A DNA stretch of 55,137 nucleotides from contig JBGSTC010000002.1 of assembly GCA_041736705.1 (NCBI GenBank), forward strand, positions 1 through 55,137, read 5' to 3'. The position numbers and the translations under genes are program-made. The notes below the pieces were generated by a model that was given only the letters and a program-made list of their open reading frames with translations, was not told the DNA's origin and ran no database searches. Origin of the DNA: GWE2-51-13 sp041736705. GTDB lineage: Bacteria > Bacillota_I > Bacilli_A > Erysipelotrichales > Erysipelotrichaceae. Below are positions 7,304 through 15,585 of this stretch, piece after piece; within the stretch, counting starts at the first letter, position 1; every line of letters begins with the position of its first letter.

Positions 7304-8497
7304 TCAACTTCCTTTCTTACGGATGAAATCCCCGCTCTCCACCCCGAAGGGGATTTCGATTTCAAGGACTTCCATCGGTAGATTCGCGACTTCGATGCGG
7401 TTCCCTTGGCGATAGATCGCTTCCAGGGTGAACGACCTCACGTCGGTTCTCGGACTCAACACGTCAAGTTCGGAATGCACCGGGAGATTATTGCGGATAA
7501 GGATGCTCGTTCTGCCGTTTGGATGCGTTTCGATGACGTTGGCGACGAAATCCTGGGTGATCCCTTCCCCATTCACCCCGTAAAGATGATGCGAGGCCTG
7601 GGGGATCGCACGGAAGAACCCGTTGGCGGTCGGACGGTTCTCCGCCTTCATCAACAGAAGTCTCGCTTTTTCGATCGCTTCCGTTTCGTCTTGTCCTTGA
7701 TCGATCGCATCGATCAGTTTACGATATGCATCGACGACGACGGCGATGTAATAGGCGGATTTCATCCGCCCTTCGTTTTTGAAACTGGAAATCCCCTGTT
7801 TCATCAAGGTCGGGATTTCTTCGATGGCCAGCAAGTCTTTCGAACTCATCGAAAACAAGCAATTCGGATCGGAGATTTCGGTTTGGTCGCGATAGAGTTT
7901 GTATTTCCATCGGCAAGACTGGGCGCATCCGCCCCGGTTGGCGTCGCGCAGGGTCATTTCGTTACTTAAGGTGCAACGTCCCGAGAGGTTGACGCACATC
8001 CCGCCATGGATGAAGACTTCAAGGGGCATCGGTGAAAGGGTCGAGATGGTTTGGATCTGATCGAGCGAGACTTCCCTGGCCAAGACAACGCGGTCGACCC
8101 CGAAGCGTCGGACGGTCTCGATCGCCGCCGAGTTGGTCAGCGAAAGCTGGGTGGACAGATGGACTTCCATCGCCGGGGCGATCCGCTTCGCCAAAGAAGC
8201 GATGTGGAGGGAGGCGACGATGATCGCGGCGACCCCGGATTGTTGTAACGCAAGCAAATACTCTTCCAATCCCTGCAGATCTTCATCATGCGGGATCATA
8301 TTGACGGTGACATAGATTTTCGCATCGTACTCTTTTGCGAAGCGGACGGCTTCACGGATGTCTTCCAATTCGAAATTACTGGCGCGCGAGCGAAGCGAGA
8401 AACGTTTCCCGCCCAAATACACCGCGTCGGCGCCGAAGCGGATGGCGGTTTTCGCCCGGGCAAGATCCCCGGCGGGTGCCAACAGTTCAGGTTTCAT
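7304..8497 (-). CDS. trhP2: U32-family tRNA hydroxylation protein, TrhP2/YrrO type
   Basis: This 397-residue protein of the U32 (PF01136) family opens with PELLAPAGDL. It carries the iron-sulfur cysteine cluster in HGGMCVNLSGRCTLS and RGGCAQSCRW. In Bacillus subtilis YrrO acts with YrrN in prephenate-dependent hydroxylation of wobble U34 in tRNAs. The old label peptidase is misleading. ATG 8497 lies one base after the trhP1 stop with AAGGATGGGA upstream, and is better placed than the in-frame ATG at 8509. Confidence 0.85.
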   Translation of the reverse strand: MKPELLAPAGDLARAKTAIRFGADAVYLGGKRFSLRSRASNFELEDIREAVRFAKEYDAKIYVTVNMIPHDEDLQGLEEYLLALQQSGVAAIIVASLHIASLAKRIAPAMEVHLSTQLSLTNSAAIETVRRFGVDRVVLAREVSLDQIQTISTLSPMPLEVFIHGGMCVNLSGRCTLSNEMTLRDANRGGCAQSCRWKYKLYRDQTEISDPNCLFSMSSKDLLAIEEIPTLMKQGISSFKNEGRMKSAYYIAVVVDAYRKLIDAIDQGQDETEAIEKARLLLMKAENRPTANGFFRAIPQASHHLYGVNGEGITQDFVANVIETHPNGRTSILIRNNLPVHSELDVLSPRTDVRSFTLEAIYRQGNRIEVANLPMEVLEIEIPFGVESGDFIRKKGS

Positions 8498-8498
8498 G

Positions 8499-9374
8499 TC
8501 AGTTCCCATCCTTCGTCAAATTCGTTTTTTTATAGAAGTACCCGGAAGTCAAACGGTGGGTGTATCGTTCCATGAAGTCGTCTTCCCGTTGAGCCATAAC
8601 ATTACGTGCCGAATGGACAAACGACGTCAACATTTCCTCTTCCACAAACAGATCATCCGCCAACACAAAGGCGATGTCGTTCGCTTGAAGTTGGGTTAGT
8701 TCAGGCAAAACGCAGAACAAGCGGTCTTGGAAAATCGTCGTTTCCTTCCCTTCCTCCAAAATCGGATAAAGGAAAGCCCGCTTCTCTTCTTGTAATCGAA
8801 GACCAAACCCGTTGGCGAGCGAGCGGTCTTTCTTGATTTCATCAAGATAATTCTTGACCAACGGTCGTCGGCTGACCGACATCGGCAGATGTCCGAATCC
8901 GAAAACCCCGACCTTGCCGGGATTCTCATTTGCGATCTTCAGCACTTCATCCAAAGTCAATTCCTTGGCGACCATGACCAGGTCGACGCCGTTTTCAAGC
9001 ATCGTACGCACTTCAAGCGAATTGGTCAGCATCGACTCGGGGGCATAGATGCGAACTAGTTTCGCACAGGCTTGTTCGCACAAGGTGATATAGGCAAGAT
9101 CTTGAAACATAATGCCGTCTACTCCAAATGCATCGATCGAGCGGATCAAGTCCGATGCGGGATGGATTTCTTCCTCATCCAACATCCGGTTGCATTGAAG
9201 ATAGGTCGACACACCTAAAGATTTCGCATGATCGACGATTTCCTGGATCTGTTGAAGGTCATACAACGGTGTCCGATAGGAGAATCCTTCGATACCGAAG
9301 ACGATGCCGTCGACGCCGGCATCCTTCAGGGAATGCATGTGCTTGATGGAGCGTAAAATACTCAGTAAACGCAT
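8499..9374 (-). CDS. trhP1: U32-family tRNA hydroxylation protein, TrhP1/YrrN type
   Basis: This 291-residue U32-family protein is shorter than TrhP2 and lacks the dense cysteine block. It retains the (beta/alpha) barrel features DGIVFGIEGF and GVFGFGHLPMSVSRRPL. The order YrrN-YrrO matches the Bacillus arrangement in which both are needed for 5-hydroxyuridine in tRNA. It begins 2 nt after the MFS gene and uses a GGAG inside the end of that gene. The family assignment is firm; the biochemical role rests on the conserved pair. Confidence 0.82.
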   Translation of the reverse strand: MRLLSILRSIKHMHSLKDAGVDGIVFGIEGFSYRTPLYDLQQIQEIVDHAKSLGVSTYLQCNRMLDEEEIHPASDLIRSIDAFGVDGIMFQDLAYITLCEQACAKLVRIYAPESMLTNSLEVRTMLENGVDLVMVAKELTLDEVLKIANENPGKVGVFGFGHLPMSVSRRPLVKNYLDEIKKDRSLANGFGLRLQEEKRAFLYPILEEGKETTIFQDRLFCVLPELTQLQANDIAFVLADDLFVEEEMLTSFVHSARNVMAQREDDFMERYTHRLTSGYFYKKTNLTKDGN

Positions 9375-9376
9375 GC

Positions 9377-10690
9377 TTAAGACTCCATGAAGGCGCGGTT
9401 TTTCTTATTGAAGATCAACAAGGACAAGAAGATTGCGAAAACGCAGATCCCCGCCACGAAGAGAAACACGCTTTGGTAAAGCTGAAGGTCGCTGAAGGAT
9501 TGTTTGAAGACATTCAAGATCAAGGCATAGATTTTATCACCGTAGAAAATTCCGACGGCGAAGAAGGTCTGGTAGATGCCCATCGTGATTTCACGCATGT
9601 CCTTGGCGAAAGGTTGCATCGCCATCCCCAACAAGACGTTATAGGATAAGCCGTAGCCGAAGCCGTTTAGACTATAGGTGATAAACAACAAGGTCGGATG
9701 GATCGAGAATCCGGCGATCAGGGCATAGGATAAACTCAGACTTAATCCTAGGATCAGCGTATTGCGAACCCCGATCTTCTTCTTCAATACGATCCCGACC
9801 AGGACGCCGGCGATGAGTTGGAAAAACGAATACACGACATCGAGATAGGCGATGAGTAAGGGGTGCATGGCGACGAAATCCGTCTTCGCGAAGGCGACGA
9901 CGTTGGAGCCGCTGGATGCGAAACGGATGAACGAAACGATGACGCCCATCAAACACAATACCAAAAAGCGCTTGTCGCTAAGGGCACCCATGAATTTTTT
10001 CAAGGTGAAGTTGCGTTCCTTCGACTTGTTGTCTTTGACGAAAAGCAGAAACAGGAAAGCGATGCCGGCGAACACGGCGCTCATGATCCACATGAAGGCA
10101 TAGTCGTTGGGCTTGCTGGCGGTCGCCGCGAACTGAAACGGTGCGACGATGAACTCGGCCAACAGCGGGGCCACCGACAAGATCGATACGGACATCAAAG
10201 CTTGCTGGAGGTTGAAGGTTTCGCTGAACATGATATTGAAGAGGGCCAACAGCGAAGCGCCGATCCCCAAGGCATATGATGAAAGCAGAAGGCTCATGTA
10301 GGAAGGGTCGACCACGACCAGGATGTTGGTGGCGATGATGAAAAGCAAGGCGAGCATCACGAAGAACTTGCGCGATTTGAAGAAGTCGGATAAGGCGAAG
10401 ACCGGTAGACGGACGAAGATCGAAATCAATCCGTAGGTCGCCGCGATGTTCGCAGCCAAGATCCCGTCCATCGCCAAGCCGCCGCTCTCAAGCGATCCCC
10501 CGGCATAGGCTTTACGATAGGCGCGCACGATGCTCACGGCGCTCCAAAACAGGACCAACAACACGAAAATCATCACCTGATAGTTACTCAATTTATACTT
10601 TTTAACCAAAAAGACCGTTAAAGCTAGGGTGATCAGGATCGTGAATCCATAAATCAGGGTCTTATTGGCGAACAATTCGATAAGGTTCAT
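9377..10690 (-). CDS. Major facilitator superfamily transporter, substrate unknown
   Basis: This 437-residue polytopic protein has about 12 hydrophobic segments and a basic central loop near DNKSKERNFTLKK, which is the usual MFS two-bundle layout. Substrate motifs are not diagnostic. ATG 10690 follows AAGGAGAGAGAACG and is chosen over upstream in-frame starts. It heads a tight operon with trhP1, trhP2 and rlmB (gaps of 1-2 nt), so it is co-expressed with RNA-modification genes, though a functional link is not evident. Confidence 0.85.
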   Translation of the reverse strand: MNLIELFANKTLIYGFTILITLALTVFLVKKYKLSNYQVMIFVLLVLFWSAVSIVRAYRKAYAGGSLESGGLAMDGILAANIAATYGLISIFVRLPVFALSDFFKSRKFFVMLALLFIIATNILVVVDPSYMSLLLSSYALGIGASLLALFNIMFSETFNLQQALMSVSILSVAPLLAEFIVAPFQFAATASKPNDYAFMWIMSAVFAGIAFLFLLFVKDNKSKERNFTLKKFMGALSDKRFLVLCLMGVIVSFIRFASSGSNVVAFAKTDFVAMHPLLIAYLDVVYSFFQLIAGVLVGIVLKKKIGVRNTLILGLSLSLSYALIAGFSIHPTLLFITYSLNGFGYGLSYNVLLGMAMQPFAKDMREITMGIYQTFFAVGIFYGDKIYALILNVFKQSFSDLQLYQSVFLFVAGICVFAIFLSLLIFNKKNRAFMES

Positions 10691-10763
10691 CGTTCTCTCT
10701 CCTTTTATCCACATCATTTTACTCTAAACCCTCCAATAAATAAAGCGGAAGTCCATTATCGCA

Positions 10764-10772
10764 TGATACAAT
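10764..10772 (+). promoter_or_regulatory. Extended -10 promoter of ltaE
   Basis: TGATACAAT (TGn plus TACAAT) lies 30 nt upstream of the ltaE start. No good -35 is visible, as at several other promoters in this window. Confidence 0.5.
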
Positions 10773-10802
10773 GATTTCCATAAAGACACGGAGGTTGAGA
10801 CG

Positions 10803-11822
10803 ATGAAATACATCGACCTAAGAAGCGATACGGTAACCTTACCGACCAAGAAGATGCGCGAAGCGATGGCGAATGCCGAAGTCGGCGACGATGTCTATGG
10901 CGACGACCCCACGGTAAACAAACTGGAAGCCTTGGCGGCGAAGATGGTCAACAAGGAAGCCGCGATGTTCGTGGCCAGCGGGACGATGGGGAACCAACTG
11001 GCGATCATGACGCATACCCGCCGCGGAGACGAGATTCTGACCGGCGAACACAACCATATCGTCGTCCATGAAGTCGGGGCGCTCGCCGTCCTTTCCCAGG
11101 CGATGGTCCGGACGATCTCCCACGAAAACGACTTCATCTATCCGGAAGACATTCGCAAGAATGTGCGATCCAACGACATCCACGAACCAAGAACCACCCT
11201 TCTCTCGATGGAAAACGCGCTCTCCAACGGATTGGTGATCCCTTTGGATATCCTTCGGGCGAATTATCTGACGGCAAAGAAACTGAACCTCAACGTCCAT
11301 CTCGACGGGGCGCGCTTGTTTAACGCCGCGACTTCGCTGGGATGCCTGGCTTCCGATCTGGCATCCTGCACCGATTCCGTGATGTTCTGCCTCTCTAAAG
11401 GACTCTGCGCCCCGATCGGATCGATCTTGGCCGGGGATAAAGCATTCATAGAAAAGGCGCGCAAAAACCGTAAGCTGCTCGGTGGCGGAATGCGTCAGGC
11501 GGGGATTCTGGCCGCAGCCGGCATCATCGCCCTTCAAGAGATGACGCTGAGGTTGAAGGAAGACCACGACAACGCGAAGTACTTAGGCAAGATCCTGCTT
11601 GAAACCGGTTTGGTCGAACTCGACCAAACAAAAATCCAGATCAACATGGTGTTCTTCCGCTTCAAGCAAAGCGACTTCCCGCACGAACGGTTTCGTGCCT
11701 ATCTTCTTCAAAACGGTGTCAAAATCAACGGCAGCGACGGTGAATATCGTTTCGTGACCCACAACGACATCGATCGCGACGATATCGTCAAGACCGTCAA
11801 GTTGATCCAGAAATTCCAATAA
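10803..11822 (+). CDS. ltaE: Low-specificity L-threonine aldolase
   Basis: This 339-residue PLP enzyme of the beta-eliminating lyase fold cleaves threonine or allo-threonine to glycine and acetaldehyde. Diagnostic motifs are IDLRSDTVTLPT at the N terminus, VGDDVYGDDPTV, HLDGARLFNA and the PLP lysine in CLSKGLCAPIGS. The length matches the family. GGAGG lies nine bases before ATG 10803. It is monocistronic and ends at a hairpin shared with the convergent bcp. Confidence 0.94.
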   Translation: MKYIDLRSDTVTLPTKKMREAMANAEVGDDVYGDDPTVNKLEALAAKMVNKEAAMFVASGTMGNQLAIMTHTRRGDEILTGEHNHIVVHEVGALAVLSQAMVRTISHENDFIYPEDIRKNVRSNDIHEPRTTLLSMENALSNGLVIPLDILRANYLTAKKLNLNVHLDGARLFNAATSLGCLASDLASCTDSVMFCLSKGLCAPIGSILAGDKAFIEKARKNRKLLGGGMRQAGILAAAGIIALQEMTLRLKEDHDNAKYLGKILLETGLVELDQTKIQINMVFFRFKQSDFPHERFRAYLLQNGVKINGSDGEYRFVTHNDIDRDDIVKTVKLIQKFQ

Positions 11823-11824
11823 AA

Positions 11825-11863
11825 AAGAGCGACATCGCAATCAATGCGGTGTCGCTTTTGTTT
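11825..11863. terminator. Bidirectional terminator between ltaE and bcp
   Basis: An 11-bp stem, GCGACATCGCA with TGCGGTGTCGC (one G-U pair), encloses ATCAA. T runs follow on the plus strand and A runs precede it, which serves both directions. Confidence 0.85.
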
Positions 11864-12323
11864 ATAAAGTATCGATGAATTCCAATACTTGCTGGGGATC
11901 GAGTTTGGGGTCGACCTTGGGGAAGACCTTGGTGACTTTCCCGTCCTTGTCGATGACGAAGGTGGTCCTAAGTACCCCCATCGTAATCTTCCCGTACATG
12001 TTCTTTTCGCCCCATACCCCGTACGCTTCGATCGCGGTTCGTGCCTCGTCGCTCAGCAATTCGAAGTTCAGATCGAAATCCGCTTCGAACTTGCGATGGC
12101 TTTCCCCGTCGTCTTTACTGATTCCGAACACTTTCACGTTGCGTTTGGCGAATTCCGGCATCGTATCCCGGTAATTGCAGGCTTGGGTCGTACAACCCGG
12201 CGTATTGTCTTTAGGATAGAAATAGAGCACGACGACCTGTCCTTTGTAGTCCGACAACTTCCGGATCGTGCCTTGTTGGTTGGGGAGTTCGAAGTTGAAC
12301 GCTTCTTGATTGATTTCTAACAT
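11862..12323 (-). CDS. bcp: Peroxiredoxin of the BCP/PrxQ type
   Basis: This 153-residue thiol peroxidase reduces hydrogen peroxide and organic peroxides in the cytosol with thioredoxin-type reductants. The active-site motif PKDNTPGCTTQAC holds the peroxidatic Cys44 and the resolving Cys49 five residues on, as in atypical 2-Cys BCP proteins. ATG 12323, after GAGGTGCTGTG, is chosen over the adjacent GTG. It has its own promoter that overlaps the end of the upstream glucosidase gene. Confidence 0.95.
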   Translation of the reverse strand: MLEINQEAFNFELPNQQGTIRKLSDYKGQVVVLYFYPKDNTPGCTTQACNYRDTMPEFAKRNVKVFGISKDDGESHRKFEADFDLNFELLSDEARTAIEAYGVWGEKNMYGKITMGVLRTTFVIDKDGKVTKVFPKVDPKLDPQQVLEFIDTL

Positions 12324-12347
12324 CACAGCACCTCGTTTCTTTCCTTC

Positions 12348-12376
12348 ATGATACGGGTTCGATCAAATCGTTTCAA
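12348..12376 (-). promoter_or_regulatory. Promoter of bcp
   Basis: On the minus strand, TTGAAA (12376-12371) and TATCAT (12353-12348) are separated by 17 nt. The -35 box overlaps the stop codon of the upstream glucosidase gene. Confidence 0.7.
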
Positions 12377-14052
12377 ATCCTTTGACTAAGTTTCACCACT
12401 CTTGCCTCGAAGGGCATGAAAACCATCTTCTTCACCAAAGGTTGCGGATTGTAGACGTTCTGCAATACGGTTTCCCCGCACCATTCTTCCTTCAGTTCCA
12501 AGGTCGAGGGCTTGTTGGTGAGGTTGATTAGGACGAGATAGGCTTCGTTTTCATCTTTGCGGATGAACCCCAAGACTTCGCGATGATCCTGTAATACGGG
12601 TTCAAAGATCCCGAACGTGAACAATTCGGTGGACTTACGCAATGCATTGGCCCGTCGCGTAAAGTTCAAGATCGAATTCGGATCTTTTTCCTGCGCTTCC
12701 ACGTTGATCGTCTGATAGTTCGGATTCAGTTTGATCCAAGGTTTCACCGTACTGAACCCCGCATACGCCTTCTCGGACCATTGGACCGGCGTCCTCGCAT
12801 TGTCCCGGGTTTTCCTCTTCACGATCTTCTCCGCCAAGAACGCCGGGACATGCATCATCGACTGAAGTTGTCCGTAGATGTTCTTCGCTTCGAAATCCTG
12901 CCACTCTTCCCTCTCGAACGCAAGGTCGGTCATTCCGATTTCCTCGCCTTGATAGAGAAACGGCGTACCGCGGGCAAACAAGATCGACATGATCAAGGCT
13001 TTCGCGCTTTCTTTATGATATTTCTTGTCATCGCCATAATGGGATACGGCGCGTTGTTGGTCGTGGTTGCTTAAGTAATTGGCAATCCAGTAGTGGTTCT
13101 TCTGGGCATCCAATTGCCAGTCGATGTAGATTTTCTTGAATTCCGGGATCGACCAACGGTAGAGTTTGCGGAAGTCGAACTTCCCCAACGGTCCGCAATC
13201 GATCAAGGCAAGTTCGAATTGGAACATGAGATCCAGTTCGTTCGTCGTTTCACCGCAAAACCGCTTCGCGGCTTCCTTGGTCATCAGCATCCCTTCACCC
13301 AAATACAACCCGTCATATTTGGATAGAACTTCCTCATGCATCTCTTTTAAATAATCATCGACCTCTGGCCGGCTGACGATCAGGTCGTCTGCGAACTGAT
13401 AGCCTTTCTTCCCCGGGTTCTTATCTGGAAAATCCGGATGTTTCCCGATCGCGTTGATCACATCCATCCTGAATCCCTTGATTCCCTTCTTCAGCCAAAA
13501 ATGCATGATATCGTAGATTTCATGACGGACTTTCGGATTGCGCCAGTTCAAATCGATCTGTTGGGGTGCCCAAAGGGTCAGGACATACTCGTCGCCCTCG
13601 ACCTTGCGCCATGCGCTTCCCCCGAAAAGTCCAAGCCAGTTGTTGGGTTCCTTCCCGTTCTTCCCTTTACGGAATAAATAATAGTCGCGATACGGCGATT
13701 TCTTATCTTCCATCGCTTTCTTAAACCATTCATGTTGGTCGGAAGTATGGTTGGCCACAAGATCCATCATGATCCCGATGTCTCGATCCTTGGCTTCCTG
13801 GATTAAAAGATCAAAGTCTTCCATCGTTCCCAACACCGGGTTGATGTCTCGATAATCACTGATGTCATAGCCGAAATCCACATCCGGGGAGGTAAAGACG
13901 GGGGAAAGCCAAATCATATCGACGCCCAACGAAGCCAGATAGTCCAACCGGCTCCGTATCCCGTTGATGTCGCCGATCCCGTCGTGATCCGAGTCTTGAA
14001 ACGAACGTGGCCAGATTTGATATACGAGCGAATTCATATTGTTTTTGCGCAT
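12373..14052 (-). CDS. malL: GH13 family alpha-glucosidase (oligo-1,6-glucosidase type)
   Basis: This 559-residue retaining glycosidase of the GH13_31 group has nucleophile Asp197 in GFRMDVIN, acid/base Glu253 in LYLGEGM and transition-state Asp331 in LSNHDQQR. The region I motif DLVANHTSD is intact. Valine directly after the nucleophile (Val198) is the signature associated with alpha-1,6 over alpha-1,4 preference in oligo-1,6-glucosidases. There is no signal peptide, so it works on imported oligosaccharides. ATG 14052 follows AAAGGCGG. It is divergent from yggS. Confidence 0.92.
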   Translation of the reverse strand: MRKNNMNSLVYQIWPRSFQDSDHDGIGDINGIRSRLDYLASLGVDMIWLSPVFTSPDVDFGYDISDYRDINPVLGTMEDFDLLIQEAKDRDIGIMMDLVANHTSDQHEWFKKAMEDKKSPYRDYYLFRKGKNGKEPNNWLGLFGGSAWRKVEGDEYVLTLWAPQQIDLNWRNPKVRHEIYDIMHFWLKKGIKGFRMDVINAIGKHPDFPDKNPGKKGYQFADDLIVSRPEVDDYLKEMHEEVLSKYDGLYLGEGMLMTKEAAKRFCGETTNELDLMFQFELALIDCGPLGKFDFRKLYRWSIPEFKKIYIDWQLDAQKNHYWIANYLSNHDQQRAVSHYGDDKKYHKESAKALIMSILFARGTPFLYQGEEIGMTDLAFEREEWQDFEAKNIYGQLQSMMHVPAFLAEKIVKRKTRDNARTPVQWSEKAYAGFSTVKPWIKLNPNYQTINVEAQEKDPNSILNFTRRANALRKSTELFTFGIFEPVLQDHREVLGFIRKDENEAYLVLINLTNKPSTLELKEEWCGETVLQNVYNPQPLVKKMVFMPFEARVVKLSQRI

Positions 14053-14129
14053 AAACCGTACCGCCTTTGTTTCAGTGTAGCATATCCGGGCGGATTTGGG
14101 ATATCATAGAGAAGAAAGAGGGATTGAAA

Positions 14130-14759
14130 ATGAACGTCGGCGAACTGAAGAAACAGTATCCTTTATTAAAGACGGTGGTTGCGGTCAGCAAGACCCATCC
14201 GATCGAACGGATCCGCACGGTCCATGCCTTGGGTTTTAGCGACTTTGGGGAGAATAAAGCACAGGAACTTAAGCAAAAAGCAGGAGGGATCGGTGGGGTC
14301 ACCTGGCATTTCATCGGGCACCTTCAAACCAATAAGGTGAAGGATGTGGTCGACCTCGCTTCGTGGATCCATTCCGTCGACTCCGTGAAACTATTGAAGG
14401 AAATCGAGAAACAGGCGGCGAAACTCGAAAAACCGATCCATATTTTAATGCAAGTCAATCTGACCGACGAGACTTCTAAATCCGGGCTGAAAAAAGAGGA
14501 AATCGACGATTTCCTCAAGGAAGCAGTGTTATGCAAGTATGCATTGTTACGTGGAATCATGGTGATCGGTCCGACCACCGATGACCAACAAAAGATATGG
14601 GAAACATTCAAAGAAGCGAAATCGATCCAAATCGAAATACAAAAAAACATTCCTTCGTTTCAGGAATGTTCGATGGGGATGAGTCACGATTATCAGATCG
14701 CCCTTGAAGAAGGTGCGACGATGATTCGGGTCGGGACGCTGATTTTCGGTGAGCGTTAA
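14130..14759 (+). CDS. yggS: PLP homeostasis protein, YggS/PLPBP family
   Basis: This 209-residue single-domain TIM-barrel protein binds PLP through Lys21 in AVSKTHP. Family motifs FGENKAQEL, WHFIGHLQTNK, SVDSVKL and SMGMSHDYQIA are all present. It buffers intracellular PLP and affects amino-acid metabolism. ATG 14130 (after AGAGGGATTGAA) replaces an upstream in-frame start. Its TAA shares the palindrome TTAA with the convergent gene's stop, and its coding region contains that gene's apparent terminator on the opposite strand. Confidence 0.94.
   Translation: MNVGELKKQYPLLKTVVAVSKTHPIERIRTVHALGFSDFGENKAQELKQKAGGIGGVTWHFIGHLQTNKVKDVVDLASWIHSVDSVKLLKEIEKQAAKLEKPIHILMQVNLTDETSKSGLKKEEIDDFLKEAVLCKYALLRGIMVIGPTTDDQQKIWETFKEAKSIQIEIQKNIPSFQECSMGMSHDYQIALEEGATMIRVGTLIFGER
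14641..14670 (-). terminator. Antisense intrinsic terminator inside yggS
   Basis: On the minus strand AACATTCCT, loop GAAACGA and AGGAATGTT form a 9-bp hairpin that runs straight into a seven-T tract. It lies 87-115 nt past the stop of the minus-strand aminotransferase operon and within yggS codons. Confidence 0.75.
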
Positions 14760-15106
14760 GCGAAGAACTGCCATCCCAAATAAACGATCAGGATGTTCTG
14801 GGTGAATCCATCCAAGGCGAACCAATAGAGTATATCCGGAACCAGTTCATGGACGACCACTCCCAGGCGCAGCATCACCAACAATGCCAAGACCAGCGAA
14901 ATGACGAGTTTCTTAAACCACGCGTCGTTTCGTTTTTTATTGAGGTTCATCCGAATCCCGAAGTAAAACAGGGTCGCGATGATCAGAAGCGTCGTGACCG
15001 TATCGAAGAACGACCCTTTGGTGAACACTTCGCTGAAACGGACAAACCATCCGCCCAGGATGATCACGAATAGCGGAACCAGATTGTTGAAAGTTTTTGA
15101 ATTCAT
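14756..15106 (-). CDS. Small membrane protein of unknown function
   Basis: This 116-residue protein has about four hydrophobic segments (near residues 8-25, 35-55, 65-85 and 92-114) with lysine-rich loops such as NLNKKRND. The family is not recognised. ATG 15106 after GGGGAAAAACG overlaps the stop of the preceding membrane protein by 4 nt, which indicates translational coupling. The stop overlaps the yggS stop by 4 bp in convergent orientation. Confidence 0.75.
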   Translation of the reverse strand: MNSKTFNNLVPLFVIILGGWFVRFSEVFTKGSFFDTVTTLLIIATLFYFGIRMNLNKKRNDAWFKKLVISLVLALLVMLRLGVVVHELVPDILYWFALDGFTQNILIVYLGWQFFA

Positions 15107-15585
15107 CGTTTTTCCCCTTCCCGGCGAGCGAGGATCTTGCGTTGAAGCGCGAATCCTTCGATCAGCCCGAAATAAGCCAAGAAACAACTTCCCGCAAAAG
15201 CCAATCCGGTCAATACGTTATAATCCGGCGCGTTGCGATAAAACGCGGCGATCGGATAGTTGATTAAGGTATAGATACCGACCACGACCTTATTCCCTTC
15301 ACCATGGAGATAGATCGAAACGCCGAATCCGATCCACAAGAGGACAAGATAGATCAATGAACCATAGTTGACGTTGGACAAGTGTCGGGCGAACCGTGCG
15401 ATGATGAACCCTACGATGCCATAAAGCAAGAACGGAAGAAGAAAAGCGATCAAGACATGGATCCAAGCCGAATATTGCCATAGGATCGGCAAGACCATCG
15501 TCCATCCCATCAGGATCATACCCAACACCGCATGGCCGTAAAGGATCGCAATCAGTCCGATGATCGCCTCTTTGACTTGTTTCAT
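15103..15585 (-). CDS. Integral membrane protein of unknown function
   Basis: This 160-residue protein has four to five predicted membrane helices and a basic C terminus (KILARREGEKR). No family is recognised. Its ATG follows the aminotransferase stop with no gap, using the GGGGGAAC site at the end of that gene. Its own stop overlaps the next small membrane gene. The three form one translationally coupled unit. Confidence 0.78.
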   Translation of the reverse strand: MKQVKEAIIGLIAILYGHAVLGMILMGWTMVLPILWQYSAWIHVLIAFLLPFLLYGIVGFIIARFARHLSNVNYGSLIYLVLLWIGFGVSIYLHGEGNKVVVGIYTLINYPIAAFYRNAPDYNVLTGLAFAGSCFLAYFGLIEGFALQRKILARREGEKR

